This document shows positions 47,450 through 60,400 of a DNA stretch of 64,000 nucleotides, piece after piece; within the stretch, counting starts at the first letter, position 1; the number at the start of each line of letters is the position of its first letter. The stretch is taken from contig VXAA01002132.1 of the NCBI GenBank assembly GCA_013399115.1, positions 144,313 through 208,312 on the forward strand, given 5' to 3'. The stretch is from Anseranas semipalmata. Taxonomy: Eukaryota > Chordata > Aves > Anseriformes > Anseranatidae. Both the position numbers and the translations under genes were made by a program. The notes beneath the pieces were generated by a model. The model had not been told where the DNA came from and did not search any database. It saw only the letters and a list, made by a program, of their open reading frames with translations.

Positions 47450-50400
47450 TCAAACCAGCACACAGCGCTTTGAACATGAGCACCATCAGATTGTGGAGCT
47501 CCAATGTAAGTGGGAAGAGGGGTGAGGGCAAGAGGACTGAAGATGTAGATTACCTGGAGTGCCCACTGCATCGTGCATCCTTTCCCTTCCAGCTTTGGAT
47601 CCCCAGTTTCCTTTATACAACTCCAAGCTCATGGCTATTTCAATTCAAATCAAAGATGCAAAGTGCCCAATTTTTGCCAAACATGCTGCTCTTGGCTCTG
47701 TGTGAAAACTGTAGGTCTGGCATGCTCTGGGGAAGAACTGCATCACCTTCAGCATCCACAGCGGGAGAAAGACTCACACATCCTGTCTGCAAAGCCAAAT
47801 CCACACAACACCTTTCTCATCAATGACTTTCTTAATCCCATGCCGTATTCTGGACCTTTGGTCATCAAAGGTTGGGCGATCTCTTTTTTCAATGTGGGAG
47901 AAATCCCATTTTCTAGACAGCTTGAGCAATAAGGCATCTGATAATCACCCAAACTTCATGAGTTGCCTTGGAAAGCTCTGAGCTGCAGGAGAAGTGAGGA
48001 TGGGATGAAGTCCCAGGGAAGGACATCCCAAAACCCAGGCTCTGCAGAAGCAGCAGAGACCCAGTCACCGAACCTCCGTGATCCCACCCTGCTTCTTCAC
48101 ACCAACTTTGGACAACTCAGTTCAAGCTTTTATAGTCCTGTGTTTTTAAAGATTACTCTCTCCAGAACTACGTTTGCAGGAGGAAAGCAGCCTAAGCACT
48201 ACACTTATTTTGTGTCTCTGGTCATTTTGTCTTTGTGGTTGGGAGGACACAGTCTAATGCTGAGAGATCCTTCTGTCAACATTTCGCATTTATTCAGTCT
48301 CAAAAAATTAATTTGTCCATTCAAAAAGTTACATACTTCCTTCCAAGAAAAAAAAAAAGCTTTCAAATTGACCACTTGTTGAGTCTCTGGCTGGCCAGAA
48401 ATATTCACACAGAGCTCTCCTACCTCATACATTTACATCTACCAGCACGTGGGTAACTGTCACATCCTTCATGCAGTACCACAACTCATTATCACAGCCA
48501 GTCAATCAAACTCAAAGGTACACATGTTAGCTTATGATGCACAGGCTGAAGCAAATCCCCTCAGCATATCTGAACAGCACGTGCTGACAACACTGCCTGA
48601 GTGGCAGGGTCACCCTTAAACAAGAGATCTGAATAGTATCTACAGAGAAGTCTGACTTAATTACATTACTCTACCACCTCAACAGAGAAGTTTCAGTTTC
48701 CAATCCACGGTACCTACACACACCACAACCACAATCCACCTACCACAACCATAGGTTGCACTGTGCTGGGTATAAAACTGCTGGAAATGCCCCAAAGCAT
48801 TCACGGCGTTCTCCAGTAAATCCTCACTAGTGTGTTTTGGACCTAAGAACGAAATGTCTATGAAGATGTAACACTAAAACCTTTACTCCTGACTGGATTT
48901 AACCTGCACTAAAGACACACAGTCTAGTCAGGAGGTTAAAATGGGGATTTAGCTGATAATTTGATTGCAAATCCTCAGGGTTCCTCCACTTAAAACTCTT
49001 CCCAATTACCATGGGCACTCAGATACTGCTGTGCATCTGAACTTCATCACCGCCAATGTCAAGCTAATCACATGTGTTCTAAGCAAGGGCAGCTTCTTCA
49101 AAGATCACATCAATTCTGGACAAGTTAATCTGTTCTTTGAGGTCTCCAGATGGCTCTCACCAAGAAAGTTCACTTCGAGCTCTGCAGCCTGCGAGCGCGG
49201 CAGCCCAAGCGCTCTGTAGAGCATTACAAAGAAACCAGATCAAAGTTCTGTCTTACAAAAAAAAATGAAAACCGAAGTTTGAAAAGCAACAGCAGCCTGT
49301 CACTTGTAGGCTTAAAGACGACTTCTGCATGCTCCAGCTATCAGGGAATTTATGATTACAGTCTGGCTTTTAAAAGCTGATGAAAAAAAAATGACGCTCT
49401 TTAGCGCTCCTTGCCTTTGCAAATCTGTATCTTCTTCCGTGGTTATTCATCCTCCCACGCTGGAGGAAGAAGGGAAATAAATAAAAACTTAACTAAAAGT
49501 ACAGATAAGGGTTCTTCTCCTCTTTTATTCTAAAGCATTCAATTCCATTTTAGGAGTACACTGAGATTATTTTATGGGTAGCTTCAGTAATTATTGCTAA
49601 GTATTAAAGCACAACTATAAAACTTAAACCCAAGATCTAACAATCTGAGTTTCCAGTTTCTAACTCCTTCGCATCTCCCAAGGACACACTGCTTCTCAAG
49701 ACCAAGGCACAGAAGATGCATTCATTGAAATCAGTGATTTAGATTACAGGATACAGCAGGGTAGGTGAGAAAAACGATTTAGATTTTGTGAGAATCTAGG
49801 AAGGAAGTTGAAATAAAGGAAAGAATTGATGTGCTTAGCAGGCAAATAAAGACGAGATGAGCTAAATATTTTGGCTGTACTGCCTTATCACCAACCTAAC
49901 CTTCCTAAGAAAGGCTTTCAGACAACAGGGTGCAACCACACGGAAACTGGAAGACAAGTCCCTCAAGATTTCATCTGACCATGCTTCTACAATAAGCCCT
50001 CCCAACTCCTTCCCAACAGAGGCAAGCTTATGCACATTCTCAGTCACCCCAATGGGATTCTGTATTTTACCCACTAGTCACAGATGTAAAATCAAAACTG
50101 TAAAAATCTCGTTTTGTCACACGGTAAAGTCAAATCCTTCCTAAAAACAACACACATATTCCCTAGAATAAGACCAAAAAGCTCATTTACTTAATAGCTC
50201 AATGCACAAGAAATGAATTAAAATAAAAGAAAAAATATGGGCAACACAGTGTCTCACGCCAATGAACAGCCTGCTTGGATTGTCTTCCTGGAGTAAAGCA
50301 AAAGTAGCAGAACACTGTGTTCCGTATCTAACAATAACAGGTATCTGCTCAGACTCATTTCAGCATATTAGTCTGAATTTACACCACAACATAGCTTTTT

Positions 50401-51039
50401 TAAGAAAAGGATGACATTATTAGTATGAATCCTTATCCATTATGAAAAGTTAACATCAAATAGGGAAATTTTCTATACAGTATACAGGATATTTGCCTGC
50501 ATTAATTGTGATTTGGCAAGAGCCTTACTGCTTTGGAGCAGCCTGACTCCATCAGTCATTCAAAAACCTCCGTAGTGACTTAAGCTACTAAAACCAGGGC
50601 ACAACCAGCATCTCCCATGCACATTTTGGATATCCAGGGTATATTGCTGCCACCCATAAGCCGCGCTCGCCTCCATCCACGGCATGTCGGACAATACACC
50701 ACAGGAGGACTAATATTTTTAATATTTTATTGGAAGGGAAAGAATCCAGCTCACGTGCTGAACATCCACACATATGTTGCGAGAAAAATTGTCTTAATAA
50801 CTGGTTGGTGCCTGACATTGAACTGCATCCCGAATGCAGTGAGCAGGCCTTGAAGCAGAGGCCCAAACCCTCCTGACACCTCCAGAACACAGCGGGCCTG
50901 CCCAGGGGGACGGGTGTCAGGAGGAAGGTCAGCAGCACAAGAGCGCTTCGAGGTCACATTTTGCATTAAGATAAATACAAACGTTTTATTTTAAATAAAT
51001 ACAAATGCACGCGGGACCTGGGTTCCGGTCAGGGGAGGG

Positions 51040-51850
51040 ATGCTGGGCAGGAATCCGCGCTCGCAAAGTGCCCCAGCTGCCCGAGGGCCTGGGTGGGCAC
51101 TAGCCCAAAGGAAAAAATCCCCAAAACGAGCGGGGGCTGTGTCCTCGCCCCCATGGTCTGACAAAAACGTACAAACATGCTCCCCAGCGGCCGCGGGGCT
51201 CGCTAACCTGACGATATGGCAGCCTCCTTTCCCGCTGCTTGAACTGAGAACTGGGGAAAATTCAGCAGCAGGTTGGTAGGCGAGCCATTTTCTGCTTTGC
51301 TAAGTGGCTTCTCAGAGTGAAATTACATCTGTGCAATTGGTGGCACGTATGTGCTTAAGCGGGCGAACAAACCCAGCGGCCATTTCATGCGTGCAGCAGT
51401 GTCAGCTCCCAGCTCCCCGCTTTCCCAGGTGATTTCCCCAGGTATTTGGGTAAATCGGGGCAGGCAGGGAGGACAAACCCTCTGCACAGAGTTATGGGGG
51501 GCTGTGTATGGGATCCCGTGCACTTGCCCCACGGCAGGGGTGACAAGGGGCAATGCAGCGGTCACGTTGCAGATGTAAATATACCAGCGAACCCGCCGGC
51601 CACTCAAAGCCCTCTGCCTCGTGCCGAGCAAGCGACCGCCCGTCCCTTCTCCCCAGCCCGGCCGCGGCTGAGGATGCTTCCTTCGCAGATGAAATACGCA
51701 GCCGAAGGCGTCTCCCAGATCCCCAGCCCCGGGCTGGCTGCACGGACGCCCACGCAGCGCGGCTCCACCCCAGAGCATCCCCCTCGCCCGCTCTGCGCCG
51801 CGGAGCAAATTACTTCCAAATGCCTGCCTCTGAGGCGCGGGGAAGCAGAG
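51040..51850. promoter_or_regulatory. CpG-rich clusters in AXIN1 intron 2
   Basis: Two CpG-dense patches, 51040-51210 and 51585-51850. The second contains GCCCGGCCGCGGCTGAGG and CTCTGCGCCGCGGAGC. The patches are separated by ordinary sequence. The density is lower overall than in the 45.8-kb island. Confidence 0.5.
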
Positions 51851-52089
51851 GAACGCAGGTTTATACCTGGGTCTGCTCGTAACCTATGGAAGGCAGCAAC
51901 TCCACTTAAAAACACCACTGCCTGCAAACTATCAAATTAATCCTGGGATTTCAACAGCTTTTCTTCATTATTTTTCATCTCAACCAAACCACAAATTTAC
52001 TTAATGACTAAACCAGGCAAGCGAGTACTTTGTTTTCCAGACAGCGGGAACCTTTCTAACGGGATCCAGGTTTTCAGAAAACACGTCTA

Positions 52090-52275
52090 CCTAGCGTCAG
52101 GCGAGGGACAGGCTCCATCCGAGGCGTGTCTGATGCCGCCTGAGCCCCAAACCCACCGGCACCGCAGCCGGGGGCTCCTGTCAGGCGGTGATAGAGCGCG
52201 GAGCACGAGGAGCCGCGCGAGGCGGAGTGAGTCAGTGCCTCCCCACGTCAGACGCAGGGCCCAGACCGGAGGAAT
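52090..52275. promoter_or_regulatory. CpG-rich patch with an AP-1 site
   Basis: About 20 CpG in 185 bases, with a perfect AP-1 motif TGAGTCA at 52228-52234. Regulatory activity is inferred from composition and motif only. Confidence 0.4.
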
Positions 52276-54736
52276 ACAATAAGAACACTGTGTTCCAGGA
52301 ATTATTGAATAAAGAAGAGAGCATGCTTTTGGCTAGCAGGGTTCGGCGCTATAATTCTGTCTGCCGCTTTTCTTCCCTGTCTGAAGCAACATTGTTTGTC
52401 CACGCTTCTCTGAAATGGAAAGTATTTCCTCTTCCCTACTCGTTCCAGAGAAAGATCTGAGGAGGCCTGGTATAACCAGGCAGAACTGGGGATTCTCCAG
52501 TGCCTCGGCTGTTCCTTGCCAAAATTTCTGCTCAGCAAGAAAGGGCTTAGAGGATAAATTATGAGCAGATTTCTCTGCAAGCTCATCAACTTGAGACCAG
52601 GGCCTGTAGGATGAGTAAGTTTTTGGACGGGAACAAAGCATCCAGCTTTGGCCAATGACTTCAGCGCTTTTCCTCTCTTTCCTAGGCACCTATGGAGCCT
52701 CTTGAGCATTCAGGAATATGGGATGGGGCAGGTAGGTGCCTACAGGTACAGGGACCACGTGGGGAATTAGAGCCTTTGGAATCAAAGGGCAAACCAGAGA
52801 GGCCCAGCTCAGCTCCTCCTTACGCTGCTGAAGCTTTTCGGGAGTGCAGAAAATCCAGAAATGCAATCTGTTCTCCATAGTGCTTGCAGAGATAAATTTC
52901 CTGACGCGGAAATCAAAACAGCGGTGTTGCTGATGGCTGAAATGAAGGTACACAACTCGAGTGGGCTCCATTTGATAAAGACCAGTTAAACTTTGACATT
53001 AAACTGCTTGCTTGTATCGCTGGGCCACTTAACATAGGCTCAGCTGGACAACCACAGACTTACTGGCCCCATTTCAATCCTCCCTGAAACTACTGAATGC
53101 AACTCAATAATCATTACCAATTTATCACCAACAAGCTTGGTATTTTAATGAAATTGCAAATTTGGGCAGCAAAAGAAACAGGTTGATGTAATACTTGGAA
53201 GATCTATGAGCCCCCTGACTTAGCCCCTCAAAATAATTTAGCTTTACTCTCCAAGAGCTTTGATGAAGCCCTACTGATGAGGAGGTGGATAGGACTACTG
53301 AGGAACTCCTAGCACTAATCCTGCACAAAAAACAACCTTCCTTCACTGAATAAGCTCTGCAACACCAGTGCGCATGAAGCAAAGAGGTCTGCCTCCACGC
53401 AGACAGTCACCGGTGTCTTAACTCCTGCAGAAAGGAACCAAGGATTCCCCCAGCTAAACAAGAACCCTGGAGGTGACCAAACCCCAGCCCCAGCTGGTAA
53501 CAAAACCAGAAACGTGGAGGGCTGGCAAGGCCTGGCAGCGCTACAGCTGAGAGTCAGGATTTCACAGCTCTCCCAGAGGGGAGATTCAGCTGATTAGAAA
53601 CATCCTGATCTTGCCTCTCAGCGTATATTAAAGGTCAAGAAGTGGGATCAGATATTGGCAGCACATGAAAAAAAAACAGCTCAGTAGAGCAAAAGGGCCT
53701 TCACAAAGACATTTCATACCTTCACATTAACAATTCCTGCAAAGGCTTATTCAACTTCACTTCAGATTAGGGAGCACATTTAAGTTTAAAGCCGAGAGAC
53801 CATTAGATCAGGGCAGGAAAGAAGATCTCCCCCATCAGACTTCCACCTCCAATCAGTACTTCCTAACGAGCAAGCATTCATACGCATCAGCTGGCTGCCA
53901 CCACGACAAGATGAGCAGGTCTCAGAAGTACAGCACCACGAAACAGCTGCTCCAGCGGTTCTCTGGAGTCCCACCAGCTCCCCAAATGGGGTCGTTAAAG
54001 GATACTTGTCGGATCGCATTAACAAATGGCAAGCTGTATGAGCAGCACAACGCTGGCAAGCTGCAAAAAGCTCTTAAACTTCCTCTGTCATTTACTGCTC
54101 GACTCTGAAGGGATGTCTTGCCTTTTTTCTACATACTTTTTCTTTTTTTTAAGAGTTTAGCGGATTAACAGCAAATAACTTGCTACTGTACCCCAGAAAC
54201 CAGGCATACAGAGGGAAGTTAGTCTTGTGACGATGTTACTGAGTCTTCCTTTTAGATAAGGACTAACGTAACTCTTTTTCAGATGGTGCAGAACAAAGTC
54301 TTCATTTGCAGCCCTGTTTTGGGACAGTCACCTCACCTTGCATCTCCAGCAAGACTTGGAACCCAAATCATCCATCGCTACATCAAGATCACAGGAGGTC
54401 ACATTTTAAAATGTTTAATGAAATCAGAGCATTCAGTTTCTGATTTCTTGTAGATGTGCTTTCACAAACAGATCTAAATTCAGTGGCAAACCAAAGAATT
54501 CAGCAATAAGGAAGATTGGGACCAGCAGCATCAGAAGCCAGCCAGCGCAGGTCAGTTAGCAATGCTGATTTACTGCATATACCTTGAACATAACTAGAAG
54601 GACACCATGAGGCATGCTCTGCTCCCAAACATGACGTCTCCAGAGGGATTCCCTAAATAGTTCAGGGTGCAAGAAGCAGTTCACCTTGTTCAAATAGATA
54701 CTAAAATGTAGTGAAAAACAGCTAAGGAAGGCAGGG

Positions 54737-54775
54737 GAGAAAAGAAAAAAGAAAGAAAAAGAAAACACAAAAAGA
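54737..54775. repeat. Purine-rich low-complexity tract
   Basis: GAAA/AAAAG repeats on the + strand, almost free of pyrimidines. Confidence 0.85.
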
Positions 54776-57401
54776 GTTGCCCACAAACTAATTGCACAGG
54801 AGCTAACAAGGTAGCTCCTGGACACTGCAATACCACAAGGTCCAGCTAAACCACTGGCCAGAGAGGAGATTAAATACTTTCAACTTCAGCACGAGAGCAT
54901 TAGGAAAGCTGTCGGAGGCTTCTATGTACTCCATCCCATTACTGTGTTAAACCACTGCTCAGGGAAGTCCTCTGTTTGTTTTTTCTTGGTGCACTTTACA
55001 GCAAGTGAAACTTCACTTTAAGAACTATGCTGGGGTTTGTTGTTATTTTTGCCTTATAGAATTCTTCTGTTTTGGTTCTCATCCATTAGAACGGGCAGAT
55101 ATATGAGCTTTTACCTTTATTACACGAATTCCACAGTATCTTTTCATCTGGTATGCATTATTGCGGGGATATATATGAAGTACCATGGCCATTTAAAGTG
55201 CTGTAAAAGAGCTGTTTGAACTCTCATTCCATTCCTACGTATCTTTATACAATTAAAACCAGTTGACGGTTCCATTTAGGAAAAATAAGTGACAATGCAA
55301 GCAATGTGCTTTTTGTTCTAAATAAATTAGCCACTGTCCAGATAAAAGCCAGCTGTATTTTTTTTTACCTCAATTTCTTAAAGACACAAGGCTAGGTGAT
55401 TAAACTCTACCACTTCTGATCTCTGTTTACCCCCTCCACAATTCTTGAGCACAACCTATTTGCTGACACTCAGCCAAATTAAAGAGGGGAAGGAGGCTCC
55501 AAAGACGCGGCGATAATTAGCGAAAATGGGAAGGTTTGTAGAGACTAAGTGCTGTGAATAATGCCAAGGCTGTGGCCAGATCTCAGCCTCGACAGGTCAG
55601 CAGAAAATCTGCATGGAGGAGAGATGTTACAATTGCCTCAATTGCAAAACAAAAAAGTCTCATTTTTAGCTGATACCTTCGCAGACTGGCAGAGCCAGGT
55701 TTTGGGAGCCCCAGTGCCGAGACCTGGCTTAGTTCTGCGCTTTGGGTGGCAGTCCCAAGATCACCTGCAGTTGGCCGTGACGCGCTGCTGCTACCACTCG
55801 TGGCTCCTCTATGGAAGCAGAGCCCGGAGCAGCGAGGCGAGAGTGCCGCAGCCAGCCTGACCCGCTGCTACGCGCTGAAACCGCCTCAGGTGCCGTAGCT
55901 GGAAACCAAGTCCTGTGGGTGAAGGCAAAGACCAGGCTGTGCTCTGCAGAGCGCCTGGAACGCGAGAGCTGTGAAGCGCTGGAGCCCGTCTGCGTGGCAC
56001 GGACGCTCCAGCTGTTACAAAATGAGTATGTGCGATGCTACGCACGCAGGATTTCATTGCCCAAGCGGGTATTACAAAAATGCCTCATTAGTTTAAAGGC
56101 TTCCTTCTCCTTATTGTCTTAAGGAGAAAGCAACCTCCATTTCAAAAAAAATCCACTTCCACTCACCTCTCTTGTAGCCATGCATCATATCTACTGATCC
56201 TGCACTACCTCTGCGGAACTTAACCTGCCCAGGGCGAGGGATAAATGGATTGCTATCCTTCTTTTCCCCCCTCTCTGCACTTTATCTAGCTTACATCACA
56301 CAAATCTTACACTGAATGCAGCATAAAGCACTCTGCTGGAGATTACTCCATGGCACTTTTCACAAGTGAATCTTGTATTTATTTGTGATGTTATTCTGGA
56401 GGAAGGAAAAGCTGTTATCCTCTGAAGTATAAAAAGGTAACTGCAATGCTGAAATAGTCAACATTTTCTCAGAATTTGGATGCTTAATTTGAAATGCTCT
56501 GGGCCTAATACTCAGCATTTTTGTAAGACTTCTGCCTTACATGTGCACGCTTAGCACATCAGTAAATCTGAGCTGGGGTCTTAAGTTGAGCACAGAAAAA
56601 CTACAGCACGCGCTACAGGGATGATCCCAGGGAGAAGATTTGTCTTACAGGATGTCTCTGGCAGAAACCAGCATGGAAACACCTGGGTTTTTCTGCTTCT
56701 ATCTTCTGCCTCGTTCGCTACAAGGCTTTTTAGTGATGTGAGAGGTAATGCAGGTGCCTGGCACACCTTCCTTCCTACCCGCTCTCTGTTCCCCCAGCAC
56801 CATCCGTCCCATGCACTGAACCAAGCAAGAACCCCAAATTAAAAGAGTCTGTGATCACACACATCAACAAGTAGCTACAACAGTAGAAACAGTTATGAAA
56901 TTCCATGTGACAGCACCGTGCATCAGTCTCACAGTGTCCGGTGTCTACATGGGGCAAACACTCCCAGCACGTGTCTCCCGGTTACTTTTATGGGTTCAAT
57001 AATACAGTTAAGATCAGTTTGCAGCCTTCCTCCCTCAGAGGCAAACAGGGTTTCTCTCCTCTAACCTGCAATTCATTTGCACACAAGATAATTCTACCCT
57101 GTTACCAAAATTGGCTGAGATTAGTGGGTTAAAATTCCTTACGAGCGGATACAGACAAAGGGACAGGCGCGCAGACACAGCACGCCAGGTAAGCAGCGTG
57201 TTCCTCCTGCATAATGGGGTCGAGCTAAGGTTGATCAGGCACCCTTAGCTACAGCACCTGGGAACTCCTGGGAGCATTGGAAAACCCCTTTCCAGTTTCA
57301 ACACCCCCTACAGCCTCCTCCCTTGCGAGCTCCCAAGATCACCTGCTCGCTGCTGGAGGATCTCCCTCTCCTTACCTCCTCCCCTGTCCTTGCCCCAAAA
57401 G

Positions 57402-57421
57402 CCTTTTTTTCTTTTTTTTTT
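57402..57421. repeat. Poly(T) tract
   Basis: A T-rich run interrupted by one C, followed by TGCTGAG. It is simple low-complexity sequence. Confidence 0.85.
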
Positions 57422-60400
57422 GCTGAGTGCATTTTCTAGAGGATTAGAGAAGAGAGCTGCCTCACCTGAAGATGAGCATCTGAGACTCCAGAGTCAGGAG
57501 CAGCAGCACCAGGAATTGCAGATTTCAGTCTCTGAAGTCTAGCCGCAATCATCTCGGAGCAAATACGCTTCTTGGAGAATCTGGCTGCCAAACTGAAACC
57601 ATCTACGGCAGAGCTTGGGCAATTTTCAGAAGCTTATAGTTTAGCCAAATTTGGGTGGATTTGCACATGGACAGCAAAAGGTATGTTCAAGCTGCCACCG
57701 CCAATCCCAGCCCCAGCAACCCACTTGCCAAATGATACACCCCTGCTTCAAAGTACGAAAGTTGGAAGGTTATCAATGGAAAGTAAATTGTAAGACTCTG
57801 ACATGAGCAAAACAATGTAATTTCCTCCCCCTCTGTTTTTGCTAAAATTTGCCAAAATAATTCAGCCTTAGGCAGAATCTCAGTGTGGAAGAATACCAAA
57901 CAACCTAGTCTGATAAAGATATGAGCAACTACAACAAAGTTTTATATAATGGGAAATGTTAGGCAACCGTGCCTACAGCCACTGCCGCCAGCTCCGCCTG
58001 TATAGTAAATGAGCGATAATTTAACATCGCTATTAACCCCCCCAAAACTACAAGTGAGTCTGCAACGTGATTCATAACATCCTTGGCACAAATTTTGATC
58101 GCAACGCTGATGAAAGCACCCGTCCCCAAACCCGTGTGTGAAAAACGTAGATGAAGGAAACAAAACATGCAGGAGCTTGTGACATCGGTGCCTGAGCCTG
58201 TGCATTTGCATTCGCAGTTGTGAGACTCTCCTGCATGACATGATGCGACAGCAGGGAGGCTTGGCCCGAACCTGCTGCCAGTACCTTGTCACATCCAGGG
58301 AAAAGAGAACAATACTCGCCAGTGGTTCTGATTATAGGCTTGATCTTTCTGAACCATGCATATATCCACGATGTACAATTCACGCCTTGAATAACTGAGC
58401 AAACAGTCATCTGGCTTGCGTGTGAACGCTTGCTAACACAGCAACTGCTCAATGCCATCATCCTCTCTGCTCAAGACAATAACAGATGTCTGGCATGGTG
58501 CAGACGTGCATTTGTTGCACAGCTTTAAGCAAATAATAAACGGATTTATCAATTCCACCGTTGGTGACTTACGCAGGCCCTCCACGCGCAGGATCGCGGT
58601 TGCTCGCCTGCTGAAGGACAGCTGCTCTTACCGCAGCTCCTCCAGATCCTCACCTTCCCAGCTCCTCCACTGCAAGTCTGCCTTAGCCCAGGTGAGCGAT
58701 CAGCGTAATTCATCAGGCTGCTTCTCCAGCAGCAAGAAAGCGTGCCTTCCCAAGCAGCTAATACCCGACAGTAACCTTCCTAATACCTCCCAGGGTTTTT
58801 CTTTTTCTGGGAAAAGTTAAGGAACCGGTTGGGACAAAGAAATACCTGCAGATTTCCTTGACTGCAGCCAACCCTAGAAGATCAGGAGGCTGTGCACGTC
58901 TTTGAGCAGCTGCCCCTGGGTTCAGAGAAAAGAATCTTCATTTACTGTTGGAAAAACAGTTGTACGCAAAAGCATTTTGGGGATTTTATTCTTTACCGCA
59001 AACGGAGGAGATATGGGGCCCTGACGGCTCTCAGGACACTGGTTAGGAAGACTCGGGCCTCACGTTTGGGAAGAAGGCCAGTGCTGAGGAAGCCTTCTGC
59101 AGAGGGATAAAACTCTGACACTGAACTTCACTGAAAATGTGGTAAGAATCTAGCCAGGGAATATACCCCCTGAACGGTGTCTGAGAGAGGAGATGTTTCT
59201 GTCAGTCATGGGGAGGACCAAGCAAGGACTGCGACCCAAACAGCGGGGGAGAACTGAAGTGACTCCATTTGAGGGAAAAGTTGATACTGGCTGGGATATC
59301 CAAAGAATCCCTCGTCTCTTACTGTCTTGACTATTTAAGAACGAACTCACTGCAAAAGGATGTGTTGGTGACGGTCAGATCCTGCAAAACCTTTTCTGAT
59401 CCCGATCAGTGCTGCTGTCTCGAGAGGCGAGCACTGACAGCCCAAGGCCACCACCGGGCAGAAATTCAGCCGCGGAGAGCTGGTTGAACAGCGGTAAGAA
59501 AGAGCTCTGTCCAAACCCAAGTCTAACACACGTGGAACTTCCAGTTCTAGAGCAAGAAAAGATTTTGACCCAGTTTCAGTTTTTAAGTCCATCTCCTAAA
59601 CAAAAGCAGCTGAAGTTTAAATGAGCCAATTCTGCAGATCGTTACGCTGCTGTTACACAATTCCTTCTAATCCCTGAAGTGTGGAAGATGTGCCAATGCC
59701 AACCCAGGCACATCTTTGTCATTTCAGCTGGACTTCCAGCCTTCCCACTGAAGATTTCATTCTGTTAAACCATTCTTGACCAATGCCAAACACTAAAATC
59801 TCCCAAATATTTATTGTAATTTCTTTGGCTACGCTATCACAAGTGCCTAAGTTCCCCTTCTCAGTTGGAGAATTATCTAGACCAGAGGTCTCCAAATCTT
59901 TCAGCCTAATAAACATTACAAAGGCTCATGAGCCCCTGAGAGTAGTAAGGGAGAGATTGTTTGTGCCACAAAAGGAACAAAAATGACCAGTCATCCCCTG
60001 CTGGCTGTCCTCCTCCCCTAAGAACTTGGTCTAATCCCCTCCTCCCTACAGCCCTTACAAGGTGCCAAGAAAGGGGAGCAACTGCTATGTGCACCGATTC
60101 TCCGTCTCGGCAGCGGTTCCTGGAGGACCACGACCAAGGCAGAAGGTTGCGTTTCATCCCTTCCTCTCACAGACCGCCCAAAGAAACCATCAGGCTGCTT
60201 GCGGCTCTCCTAGGCTCAAGCATCAGCAGAGCTCTTCCCACCGCCTCTCTGGGTCTCCAAAAGCCCAGGAGACAAAAAGGCCATGGAGCAGCCGCAGAGG
60301 CAAATTCACGCTCGTCCAAACACTTAGGGAGAAGGCAGAGGATGCAGTCCCAGGAGCACATTTCTGCTTCTCTTCCAACACCGAATTAGCCAGCACAGCA

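Noticed and set aside
8253..52785. Scattered TCF/LEF motifs (WATCAAAG), tempting in a Wnt-pathway gene
   Set aside because: The handful seen over 64 kb on both strands is not clearly above chance and shows no clustering.
59880..59945. hAT-transposon-like end (AGAGGTCTCCAAATCTTT)
   Set aside because: Only a short terminal match. I could not find the paired end or a target-site duplication.
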